Of a DNA stretch of 64,000 nt, positions 47,899-58,566 are shown piece after piece; within the stretch, counting starts at the first letter, position 1; every line of letters starts with the position of its first letter. The notes below the pieces were generated by a model, which was given only the letters and a program-made list of their open reading frames with translations, searched no databases and had not been told where the DNA came from. The stretch lies in assembly GCA_026119935.1 (NCBI GenBank), contig JALRMH010000024.1, forward strand, positions 248,001 through 312,000, written 5' to 3'. Source of the DNA: Endothia cerciana (taxonomy: Eukaryota; Ascomycota; Sordariomycetes; Diaporthales; Cryphonectriaceae). The position numbers and the translations under genes were made by a program.

Positions 47899-50163
47899 TT
47901 CTCATGGGCGTGGGTCATGGGGACCGCGGGTGCTGTTTGTCAGGGAGATGCTCATTTGGGTGAAAAACTGGTGAGGTGAGCTGCTGCTAAAAATATGCAC
48001 TAACTGCCAGGCGGCAGAAATGTGTAGGTGATTGATAGCCGCAAAGACACCCGCAACAGGGCCACTTCAACACGAGTAATGTGGTTTAGCGATGCTGATG
48101 ATCGAATTCACATCCAATTAAGAAAGTGAACGATCCAGAACGAGCATTTCCTCATTGTATGCAACCGAGTACACAAGGCAGGTCGTGAAGGGAAGTCCTT
48201 CCCTGATAGTTTCAACCAGCACTAGTAGCTTTTCTCTGGCCAAGCTCGAGGCTATTTTGACCGTCTGCTTCCATATCATCCAAGAAGCAAACACCCCCAT
48301 AGACCTCGTGCCGTATTCCAGTATCTATCCATCGCTTGTGGGAAGAACGCATCTCTTGACTTCAGGGTCTTCATAGGTAGAGGCCCGGCCCTCGCTCACC
48401 GGATTTCAAGGCCTAGCGCCGGCTGAGCCTAGCGCCGGCGCCGGGCCGCGGCGTAACAGGCCTACGCAGATCTTCGGCCCCAAAATGACAATACAGAATG
48501 CTCAGAGCGTCATGAGATTCTGGGTGCAGATAGCTCCATTCATAATGAAAGCTTTGGGTTCTATTCAATAAGCTGTCCGTCCAGCGCGAATGACTCTGCG
48601 CCTGAACGTGTCAGTGATGCTTGGCCACCGGGTCCCTTGAATTACATAAGCACAGAAGAGGCAGAATATGGCGCCAGGCCGTATGGGGAAGGCGGCAAAC
48701 AGCGTGCGCAGGTGGACCGTGCGCCGGTGGTCACAACTATATAATCTCGCCTCCCTTCTGCCCTTTTACTGTTTTTCTCCTTTCCTCCTTAGCTCTCTTT
48801 GCCTGTTAGTACCTACCCCCCCCCCCAAATGCCATCTGAAAAACCGAATGATGCTAACAACCTGAAAACAGTTTGGCTTAGATCAAGTGTAGTATCTGTT
48901 CTTTTCAGTTTAATCTCTGAAAGCATTCTACGGAATGCAATCGTGATTATTCCAATTTTTGTCTTTCGGAGGACGATCCTCTGGGCTTGCCCATGGTCGA
49001 CCTCCACAGTGTCCTCTCTACCACACTGCCTGAGAGTGACGCGAACCACATTTTCATTGCGGTCGTTGGCTTGCCAGCGACGCGAAGAAGAGACCCAATC
49101 TTTACCTTCGCCTCGTGACAGTGGTGGCACAACATGACGATGATAACTTTTACGCTGTGTGAGGGCGATTTGTGTGTGCCTTCGCCTTAGACGCGTCACG
49201 CCTTTCACGCGCTGGGGTTTCCACGGGCTATGCAGCAACCCAGCGCAGTGCGATGTGTCCACCATTCCTCACAGCATGTTGGCGACCGCTGTTGGAGGCC
49301 GCTCGATGGGGCCTTGACCGGTGACTTTACCTACGATACCTCATGCACGCGCTCCAGGACTAGGTTAGCATCGCCACAGGAGGACTGTGCGGACGCCACG
49401 AGCCTCCCTTTGACGAAGCAACTGTGATACGCGGACGGAGCACAGCCTGATGTGCTCGTCATTCCCCACGCTACGTAGGACTGGCCCTCACCATGGTCGC
49501 AATGTTCGAGCATTTGGTGTGCGCGCACAGCTTGAATTTCATGTGACCGGCAAGCAGCACACGGTGGGCTGTGCTCTTTCGAGGACGGCCACCATTCCTA
49601 TGGTGAGGGATGAATGCAGCATATGTGACCATGTGCTCTTCCGAACTATGTGATTCAAAACATTCATTGACTATCGTATCCTATCCTCGCTGAGTGACAC
49701 TATGAAAAGCCAAGTGCCGAATCAATCCAGAGCTGCCTGGGTGACCTGGCGCTCACTTTTGATAGGCGCTAATACGCGCTGGCGCGTGAAAATCTGTGAC
49801 GGTCCCCGTCCGCGGCTTGGTGGAGGGGTGTGGAGATTTTACATAGTAGAACACTCGGCATAAGCTTGCTCTTCCGTCATCTAGTTTTCGCTGATAAACC
49901 AAACTTCATTCCTCCCCACAATACCTTGACATCCACCCAGTCTTTCCCCTCCGAATCAGTCGAGCTTGCCATCCAGCTTATTCTTGATGATCTCGACCAT
50001 CCCCGTTTGGTGACACATCAATACAACGTATCATAGGCATCCTGTCTCGACTTATCTGCCCCGCCAAATCCATCGCAAACCCGATTAAACATCCTCGATT
50101 TCCTCCCCGCATACACTTCTCTCAACTTCCTCGGTCCAACACGGTCACTGAGCAAGGTTGAAT
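47899..50163. other. Intergenic, no gene seen
   Basis: A 2.3 kb divergent region. An ATG-initiated 60-codon frame (48118-48300, minus) is uninterrupted but has no motif. A direct repeat CCTAGCGCCGG occurs at 48412-48422 and 48428-48438, next to a GCGCCGGCGCCGG palindromic stretch. A C run lies near 48821-48829. The right part includes the J-protein promoter. Confidence 0.5.
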
Positions 50164-51664
50164 ATGGATAACGGCGGACCAGCAGGCACAGGGGAGGCTG
50201 ACCTCTACGGTGAGGAAAGATGGCCTAGTCTCCCACCAGCATCCAGGACGATGCTGGCACTCGAGAGCATTCAATAACCCCAATACAGAGCTGCTCGGTG
50301 TGGACAAGAGCGCGACCCCGGATGAGATCAAGAAGGCCTACAGAAAGGTGCGCAGATGATACTTGTCAAAGATAGCCCTGTCCGCGAGGAAGAGTATGCT
50401 CACAGTCATATTACAGGCCGCCCTGCAGCACCACCCAGACAAGGTCCCAGAAGAGCGCCGCGAAGAAGCCGAAGCCAAGTTCAAAGCTGCCACCCAAGCC
50501 TACGAGATCCTCCGCGATGACGAGAAGCGGGAAATGTACGACCAACACGGCATGGCCGCCTTCGACCCCTCCCGCGGCGGTGGGCCCGGGGGTGCCGGCG
50601 TCGACCTGAACGACATCCTCGCGCAGATGTTTGGCATGGACGTGGGCGGAGGCGGACCCGGCGGACCCGGCGGACCCAGACGGCCGCGACGCGGCCGCGA
50701 CGAGGAGCAGCAGTACAAGGTGACGCTGGAGGAGCTGTACAAGGGCAAGACGGTCAAGTTCTCGGCCAACAAGAAGGTCATATGCTCCACGTGCAAGGGC
50801 AGTGGCGCTAAGGAGAAGGTCAAGCCGCAGACTTGCGATCGCTGCAAGGGCAATGGCTACCAGGAGGCTTTCCAGCAGGTTGGTCCCGGTATGGTCCGCC
50901 GCGCACAGGTGCAGTGCGACCACTGTCAGGGTACCGGCATGTACTATAAGGAGAAGGACCGGTGTAAGAAGTGCAAGGGCAAGCGCATCAACGATGAGAT
51001 CAAGCCCATCGAGATTTACATCCCGCGTGGTGCTATGCAGGGCGAGAAGATCACACTGGAAGGCGAGGCGGACCAATTTCCTGACCAGACACCCGGCGAC
51101 ATCATCTTCACGCTGGTGGAGGAGCCCCACGATGTGTTCACACGCATCGGTGCCGACCTGTCCGCAGACCTGAATGTCACTCTGGCCGAGTCGCTTAGTG
51201 GCTTCTCGAGAGTGGTTCTGAAGCACCTCGACGGGCGCGGTATCCACATCGACTACCCTCGTGGCAAGATCCTGCGGCCGAACGATGTGATCAAGGTCGA
51301 GGGGGAGGGTATGCCGGTGAAGAGGGGCGAGGCTAAGGGTGATCTCTATCTCATCGCGAAGGTTGAGTTCCCCGAAAACGGCTGGCTGAGCGACGACGCA
51401 TCGTATGAGGCTCTGCAGAAGCTGTTGCCCCAACCCGCGCCTGCAATCGAGGCGGAGGAGATTGATGAGGTCGAGTACGAGGAAGGCATCGACATTGAGG
51501 AGGTAAGCATAACCCCGTAGCATGAGTTCACACAATTCCTTCGGGTATACTGACCGAAGTGTTCAAAGATGGGCGCTCACTCAGGAGATCCACGGTTCGG
51601 AGGAGGCGATTGGGAAGATATGGACGACGTTGAAGAGGGTGCCACTCAGTGTGCCACGCAGTAG
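50164..51664 (+). CDS. XDJ1: Type I J-protein (Hsp40/DnaJ), Xdj1/Ydj1-like, with CaaX box
   Basis: A co-chaperone that stimulates Hsp70 ATPase and delivers clients. Exons 50164-50209, 50289-50347, 50417-51502 and 51569-51664 give 428 residues. The J domain starts LLGVDKSATPDEIKKAYRK and contains HPD at 41-43. A Gly-rich linker follows (the FGMDVGGGGPGGPGGP region). Four zinc-binding repeats are intact: CSTCKGSG, CDRCKGNG, CDHCQGTG and CKKCKGKR. The two C-terminal substrate-binding domains end in an acidic tail. The last exon ends CATQ, a CaaX box of the kind farnesylated in yeast Ydj1 (CASQ). This predicts a membrane-attached pool. Assignment to Xdj1 rather than Ydj1 rests on overall impression only. 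The gene is single-copy within the window and flanked by eL32. Confidence 0.94.
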
Positions 51665-52471
51665 AGCGTTTCGCGACTCTTAGACTTCTCATGATTATGA
51701 AAACGACAGGCTGTCAGGCATCACTGCGACAGCCAGCAGGATAGTGTGTTCTGATTGCATCTTGTTATAGGACAACCGGCATCTGGTCTGATAGACATGA
51801 AGGAATGGGCGGCGTCAACACTCCCAATGAGACTTAGTTTCTAGCAACAGCTTGTCAATCATGCGGTGATGGTCTTGATGTTGTATTTTAATGCCTGGGC
51901 TCAGCCCTTCAGACGCCGCCCTGAATGATAATGTATGTCCACTCTCAGGGGGTTCTTCTGTGGCACCTTTACTGCCCGCCTTACTTTGGAGATGGGAGGA
52001 GACCACGAGTAGCACCTCCGTATTCCGTCGCAAGGCACGACCGTAACGAGAACGTATACTTAGATAGGTAGGCTATTGTCTCCATCTGTAACCAATACAT
52101 AGGGATAAAGACAATGCAGATATAGATTTCAGACTCTGGTCCTCAACAGTCCTATTTCTGAGAATTGGACAGTTGCGTCAAATTCACTGTCGTCGGTCGG
52201 GAGGTTGGAGGCTCTCCAAATCCTGTCCACGTGACCTTGTGGCGGTGGTGTGGCTAGTGCAATTTTTGGATCTCGCACTGGCATTTCGCTGCGACTCCGC
52301 GAAAACTTCCCAACCTGCCCCAGCCGGATCTCAATCGAAGACGTCCCTTCTTTTCCTCACTAACCCACCCCCAAGCAACCGCATCCGAATCAGTCAAGGT
52401 ACGTCGAAATACTGCTCCCGCACCGAATTCCTCCCTCCTCAACCCTTTTGTCATACTGACAATCACCCAAG
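51665..52471. other. Intergenic, no gene seen
   Basis: 3' flank of the J-protein gene and promoter/leader of eL32. No motif-bearing frame. Confidence 0.6.
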
Positions 52472-53264
52472 ATGGTTGCCGCAAAGAAGCACGTCCCCAT
52501 CGTCAAGAAGCGTACGTACAAAACGATCGAAAAACTTCCTCCCCAACCACGAACCTTCCAACGACGACAGCGATAACAACCACGAACACCCATGATCCCG
52601 CATCAATCACAGGCCCTCCGTCGCCATGCCACTGATCACATTCCCGACCTTCAATTTGCGTACATGTGGATAGTGGGGCAAAGATATTGACGGAACATCT
52701 TCGTTTGTAGGCACCAAGCTCTTCAACCGCCACCAGAGTGACCGGTTCAAGTGCCTTGACCGATCATGGCGCAAGCCCAAGGGTATCGACAACCGCGTCC
52801 GCCGTCGATTCAGGGGCAACATTGCCATGCCCTCGGTACGTCTTCCCGAAGGATGACCATACAAGACATCAATGGAGGGGGCCCACGAGCCAGAACCATT
52901 GGAGGAGGTTGCAGGTTGGAATAGAAGACTGACCGGCCGTGATTCCCCCGGATGTAGATCGGCTATGGCTCCAACAAGAAGACCCGCCACATGATGCCTT
53001 CCGGCCACAAGGCCTTCCTTGTCAGCAACACCAAGGACATTGAGCTGCTGCTGATGCACAACCGCACCTACGCCGCTGAGTACGTTTACGATTCAATACC
53101 AGCCTGGGGAGGATCAAACTAGCGGAAGAGGATGGGATGCTGACTGGTACGATAGGATTGCCCACAACGTCTCGTCTAGAAAGCGTATCGACATCATCGC
53201 GCGCGCGAAGCAGCTGGGCGTCAAGGTCACCAACCCCAAGGCCAAGGTCACCACCGAGGTGTAA
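52472..53264 (+). CDS. RPL32: 60S ribosomal protein eL32
   Basis: A cytosolic large-subunit protein. Exons 52472-52511, 52711-52835, 52958-53079 and 53156-53264 give 131 residues, the usual eL32 length. The sequence begins MVAAKKHVPIVKKRTKLFNR, continues QSDRFKCLDRSWRKPKGIDN and VRRRFRGNIAMPSIGYGSNK, and ends KQLGVKVTNPKAKVTTEV. All three introns start GTACGT. The introns lack paired C/D boxes, so no intronic snoRNA is called. Confidence 0.97.
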
Positions 53265-54747
53265 ACGGTCTACGACGGTTGTTCTCGTTTTTCTCCTCGG
53301 CGAATGCATGGGATACGGTCTTGCTTTTGGTGTCTTGCGGGAAAAAGGACAGGCACACACAGCTACTCCAATACCTTGGGATGGTAGATGAATGGAATGA
53401 ATTGAAAGGGAGACTCGTTCTGCAACGGCAGCCTTGCGGCGTCGAGTCGATCTGGTCCTGCGGTGGCTATGTTGGCATGTGCGGGTTAGCATCAGCCGGA
53501 AAAATCAAAATCCTCGCACGATACCGATCCGACTCTACCAATGTTTTAGAGCCCCTCTGTGTGGTGCTGAGCCCCGCCAAATCAAAAGACCAGGTCCGAA
53601 TCCTGAGCACGAAGACGTCTGCTTTGGCGTGGATAATGACTGGTCCCCTCGTCCTTCGACATCTGCATGCTAGGCTTTTGGGGATTGTATTGCGAGGCCC
53701 TTCGCGACTGGCCGAGTGGTTAGTGAGGGACGAACGTCATTTAAATGTCTGATCCCAAATGTATGTGCCATGAAAGCTTTACGATTACAGAAACGCTACT
53801 CGAAAACCTGTGAAGACCTCTTCGAACTTCCGATGGTCAACTTATTCCCCCCCCCCCCCCTTTTCCACTTACCAGAATCAAACAGCCTCCTCGACTTGTC
53901 GGTGTGTCTACAAAGGCGATCCGACATACAAGATGCTTAGGCACACATCTAGTAGTCTTGGTGGCCCTCTCGCTCGGACGGAGCACTTCCAGTCTCCAGC
54001 CCTGCTAACCATGAAAGTAATCGAGAGCATACGATTGTGTTGGGACATATCCCAGAGTAAAATCCAACACAATGTAATGGTCCTCGAATACGTGCACTGC
54101 GACTGTGGACTATATACTAAAGTAGAGTGACTTCAGGAACGTTACGCAAATCCATTTGCGTCAGGATATCCACATCACGGTCCTCTTCACATGCACCTAG
54201 ATGCAGGTCCCAAGGGTGCCGTGTCTCCAAGCCCGTCCAGTTTCCAAGCACAGCTCAGTCAGTCATTGCTAGGGTACCGTGGAGAAGATCGAGTCCCTCT
54301 TAAACCTCATGGCGACTCTGAGAAGCAGGTCGTAAACGACAAAATTCTTCAGAAGGATCGCGCAATCACCACGACCCAGCAGAGAAACCGCCACGTCGAA
54401 TTTTGCGACAGAAGACCGGCCTGCCCGATTGAGGTAGTCCAGATCCGTCGTTATAGTTGGGGCTCATGTCATTCCCGTTGCTAGCCGCGTCGCTGCGGTC
54501 GACAGTGGCGTGCGCTGTCAAGCCATAATCCTTCTTGACCGCTCAGGTTTTCTTTCTCGTTTTGTAAAAACCTCAATATACTGACTAGCGGCCCGTTCGA
54601 CGTGCCCTTGACGCCTTCCACTTCTCTTCTTTCCCTAGATACATCCAAGATACTGCCGCCAACGACCGAGTCGGACGCATACCGTTCTTGCCCCTCGATT
54701 TGAGCCGCAGCACCGACCTCGGACCATTCTTTGTCTGCGCCGCCAAG
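53265..54747. other. Intergenic, no gene seen
   Basis: The gap between eL32 and the CBS gene. It contains a tRNA box-A-like sequence (TGGCCGAGTGGTTAG, about 53708-53722) without the rest of a tRNA, and a run of 14 C at 53847-53860. The last ~150 bases look like the CBS 5' leader. Confidence 0.55.
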
Positions 54748-56434
54748 ATGGCATCAACTAATGGAACCTCCACGAATGGCGGGCACGCCAACGAGATAGG
54801 CGCGGTAGATGCTACCAAGCTGATCGGCCACACGCCGCTCGTGCGGCTGAACAAGATCCCCCAGTCCCTGGGGATCAAGGCGAAGGTCTATGCGAAGGTC
54901 GAGCTTTTCAACGCCGGCGGGAGTGTCAAGGACCGGATAGCCCTAAGGATGATCGAGGAGGCAGAGAAGAGCGGCAGGATAAGGCCAGGTGACACGCTGA
55001 TCGAGCCGACCAGTGGAAATACGTAAGTCGGCTTTTCCCTCGACTCTGGGCGGTCAACTGCTATGTCCAAAAAGGGACCGTGCTGACGGCTTTCACGATA
55101 GTGGAATCGGTCTTGCCCTCGTCGGCGCCATCAAGGGCTACAAGACGATCATCACGCTCCCCGAGAAGATGTCCGCCGAGAAGGTTTCCGTCCTGCGCGC
55201 CCTCGGTGCCACCATCATCCGCACGCCGACCCAGGCCGCCTGGGACAGTCCCGAGTCACACATCGGCGTGGCGCGGCGGCTGCAGAAGGAGATCCCCCGC
55301 GCGCACATCCTTGACCAGTACACGAATGTCGACAACCCGCGGGCGCACGAGTTCGGCACCGCGGAGGAGATCTGGGAGCAGACGAACGGGACGGTGACGG
55401 CCATCGTGGCCGGCGCGGGGACGGGCGGTACGATTAGCGGGATCGCCAAGGGCATCAGGAAGCACAATCCGGATGTGAAGATCATCGCTGCGGACCCTTT
55501 TGGCAGTATACTTGCCCTGCCGGAGAGTTTGAACCAGGGCGAGCTGGCAAACATCCCATACAAGGTTGAGGGCATCGGGTATGACTTCATCCCGGACGTG
55601 TTGGACCGCGAGACCGTGGACAAGTGGTACAAGACGGAAGACCGCGAGTCGTTCATGTTCGCTCGCAGGCTGATTGCCGAAGAGGGACTGCTGGTGGGTG
55701 GATCATCTGGCTCCGCAATGGCTGCTATGGTACGCGCGGTGGAGGACCTGAACCTGGGCGAGGACGACACCGTCGTGGTCGTCCTCCCGGATAGCATCAG
55801 GAGCTACCTCTCCAAGTTTGCGGATGACGACTGGCTCGCCGCGAATGACCTGCTGCCATCCGTCAACGGTGCCGACGCCGAGGCCGCGGCGCAGAAGAAG
55901 CGGCGCGCGAGCGACCCTTATGGTGGCGAGACGATCCGCTCTCTACGCCTCAAACCTGTCACCAGTGTTCTTAGCACGCAGCTGTGCTCCGAAGCCATCG
56001 AGACCATGCGCGACAAGGGCTTCGATCAGCTTCCTGTGCTGTCGCCCACCGGCGGACGGCTGGTCGGGCTCGTGACGCTGGGAAACCTCCTGTCGTACAT
56101 CTCGCGGGGAAGGGCCAGCGCGGCCAGCCCGGTCAGCGATGTCATGTTTGACTTTGGTAAGATCGACGAGGTGGTGACGGATCCCCGGGACATCCTCACC
56201 GCCGAGGAGGCAGCAAGCAAGAGCAAGAAGAAGAGGCACTTTGTCGAGATCACGATGGACACGCCGCTCACCGTGCTGAGTAAATTCCTCGAATACAACA
56301 GCGCCGCGATCGTGACGGACAGGAAGGGGGATGGCGAGGGCAAGAAGCCGGTCGCAGTTGTGACGAAGGTGGATCTGTTAACCCTCATGGTCGCGGAGAG
56401 CAAGAGGTCTCCGGGGACGGGGACTCCCAACTGA
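54748..56434 (+). CDS. CYS4: Cystathionine beta-synthase
   Basis: A PLP enzyme that condenses serine and homocysteine to cystathionine, the first step of transsulfuration. Two exons, 54748-55022 and 55102-56434, are joined by a 79-bp GTAAGT...TAG intron, giving 535 residues. PLP lysine is K61 in GGSVKDR. The substrate loop PTSGNTGIGLA spans the intron, and the phosphate-binding loop is AGAGTGGTISG. The catalytic core is followed by two CBS (Bateman) repeats: VLSTQLCSEAIETMRDKGFD with QLPVLSPTGGRLVGLVTLGN, and ITMDTPLTVLSKFLEYNSAA with PVAVVTKVDLLTLM. The N-terminus is short with no heme-binding Cys/His motif, as in yeast Cys4, so heme control is unlikely. Confidence 0.97.
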
Positions 56435-56828
56435 GCAAGGCGCTTTAATTTCTGGGAATCTGTGCATGGGTGGCGTTTGTGGAATTCCTAACTGTTTGCT
56501 TTCGAAGACAGCGCAAGCCCTGCCCTGTGGATTCAGATTGACATGATAGAGGCATAGACTCAACAATCTATGGGCTTCGGGGCTCAGGACGAAACAGACT
56601 CGACCATGCAGGTGATATTAATCCAGCGGAATTGTGTTCCCGAAACGGAATCAGGGAGTCTTGTAACTATCAAGGTGCACGTCCGGCCTGAGGATCTCCA
56701 GGCGATATGGCCAAATGGCGCCCGTCAACGTTTGGGAAGGAGCCGCAATGACGCGGTTGAACAAATTATCATTATTGACAGAACCTCTTCGCAGGTCAAC
56801 CGCCATGGCAGTCGATAACTGAGAGCGT
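56435..56828. other. Convergent 3' intergenic region
   Basis: 394 bp between the stops of the CBS gene and the SRP receptor beta gene. Nothing else seen. Confidence 0.65.
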
Positions 56829-57707
56829 TCATAATTTGTTCCCAATCCAAGCCCACCACCTATCCACACTCGGCTTGTCTCCCAGGACAGCACCGCCCTC
56901 GACATCAACATCGATATCAAACTCCCGCATCTGATCAAACTTGAACTCCTCACTGCCATACTCGCCCAGCCAGTCGTCAGCCTCGTCTGCCCCGCCGCCA
57001 ATATCGTCCGCCCCCACACCCGAGTCCAGCAGGCCCTTACTCCTCGTCCTCCGTATCCTGCCCAGCTCCTTCTCGAGGTTGGTCTTGACCAGCTTTGCCG
57101 GCAGCGCCGTGAAGAGGTCCGTCTTGTTGGCCGCGACCAGCACCGGGATCGCATACGGCGCCTTGCTCGTCTTGGTTGACCCCATGCGCTTCTGGAGCCG
57201 GAGGAGGACGTCGTACAGATAAGCCGCGGTGTCGGCCAGGACGTCTGGCTCCGAGATGGCGGCCGCGTCGACCACGAATACCACGGCCTTGAGCTTGGTG
57301 GACTGGGTCCCCTCGGGGGTCAGACGGCCGAAGGCGTAGTGCCGTAGCTTGCCGTGGCCGGGGGTGTCGACCATCAGGAACCGGACGGCGGTCGCGCCCG
57401 TGGCGTCGAGGTCGTCGCGGTACGAGGAGGTGCGGCTCTCGTCGATGGCGAGCTCGGTGGCGGACCAGGTCTGGGAGGTGTGCGTCTCGGAGGGGGAGGC
57501 GCGCCGCTCAAAGAGGGTGTGGAGGGTGGTCTTGCCGGCGCCGGTGGGGCCCGTGAGCAGAACCGACGGGAGGATGGTGTAGGTGGCAGATTGTGTGAAC
57601 AGATAGTGCATCAGGAGGGGCATCAGGAGCACGATTAGCCCGCCGATGATGAAGACGGGCGCCGAGGGGGTCATTATGACCTCGACGAAGTCCTTGAGGT
57701 GGTCCAT
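56829..57707 (-). CDS. SRP102: Signal recognition particle receptor subunit beta
   Basis: The ER membrane-anchored small GTPase that tethers the SRP receptor alpha subunit. A single exon encodes 292 residues. One N-terminal transmembrane segment (APVFIIGGLIVLLMPLLMHY) leads straight into the GTPase fold. G1 is LLTGPTGAGKTT (around residues 51-61), G3 is VDTPGHGKLR, and G4 is AANKTDL. The C-terminal end is acidic and ends RWWAWIGNKL, a typical SRPRB ending. G1 has GAGKTT, so nucleotide binding should be intact. It is divergent from AKR1. Confidence 0.95.
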   Translation of the reverse strand: MDHLKDFVEVIMTPSAPVFIIGGLIVLLMPLLMHYLFTQSATYTILPSVLLTGPTGAGKTTLHTLFERRASPSETHTSQTWSATELAIDESRTSSYRDDLDATGATAVRFLMVDTPGHGKLRHYAFGRLTPEGTQSTKLKAVVFVVDAAAISEPDVLADTAAYLYDVLLRLQKRMGSTKTSKAPYAIPVLVAANKTDLFTALPAKLVKTNLEKELGRIRRTRSKGLLDSGVGADDIGGGADEADDWLGEYGSEEFKFDQMREFDIDVDVEGGAVLGDKPSVDRWWAWIGNKL

Positions 57708-58566
57708 GGTCGGAGGAGGGGAGCGAGGCTGTTGCTCTAGGTGCGCCGGCTTGACGTGCTGGGATGTGTCCCCGCGGACTGGCTGTCCTCTCTCTCGTCC
57801 CCAACAACGTGGCGATGGGCGACGGACGGCACAATTAATAGAGCAGGACTGAAAGAAGATCTGGTGCGGCCTCTAATATGGCGAACGGCCTGGAATATAG
57901 GTCTCCCGTGTCGTACGGCCGTGGTCTCGTGGGGTGACCTGAGGCTCGTACGTTCGTGTGTCCCGGGAAATCTCTCGACAGCGGATGGATCGCGGCCGAT
58001 GTTGAGGATGGAGATTCGAGAAAAAGCGGGCCTGCAGCTGCGGTAGGTGAGAGAGATGCAGGGATGTTGTTTTAGCTCAATCAAGGTTTCAAGCTTCCAG
58101 AAGACAGCGGCAGGGACAGCGCCAGGATCGGAGCCAACAACGCTGCTGCAGCAGTCCCAACAGGCCAAGCCAAGTCAATGGACAGGGCCCCCGCGGGCCC
58201 CTTGTCAGCATGTCAGGCAGGCGCTGCGGGCAGGGCTAAAATCATCATGGCTGTGCTGGTTGTCTCTAACCGTTCCTACGGTAGTTCTGGTTCACCGGCT
58301 TCGCCGCAGCGTCTTTGGATCCAGCTCTTATGCATTCCAGCTCCTACTACTCCTGAGCGAACCTCGACAACCTCAAGCACTGGTGTTCTGCTGGCATGCC
58401 TCAGATCATTGTCTTCTTCATGTGACCGACTTGTGAAAGGGCATACGTCAACGTGAACTTCGACACCGCGGCTTCCGGACCCGAACGCTCTCGGACGCTC
58501 ACGCAGTAATTCTCCGCCGTCGCGACCCAGAGGGCGACCCGAGATCGATCGAAGCATCTGCCAGGC
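57708..58566. promoter_or_regulatory. Divergent promoter of SRP102 and AKR1
   Basis: An 859-bp interval between two divergent ATGs. No gene and no clear TATA box seen. Confidence 0.55.

Noticed and set aside
48412..48445. CCTAGCGCCGG direct repeat as a regulatory element
   Set aside because: Only two copies with a GC palindrome and no gene close enough to argue a role; kept as a note in the intergenic entry.
50411..51535. 374-codon open frame antisense to the J-protein gene
   Set aside because: It is the reverse of a strongly C/G-biased real gene, has no motif, and mirrors codon structure. Same for the 295-codon antisense frame over uricase (14095-14982) and the 212-codon frame over THI20.
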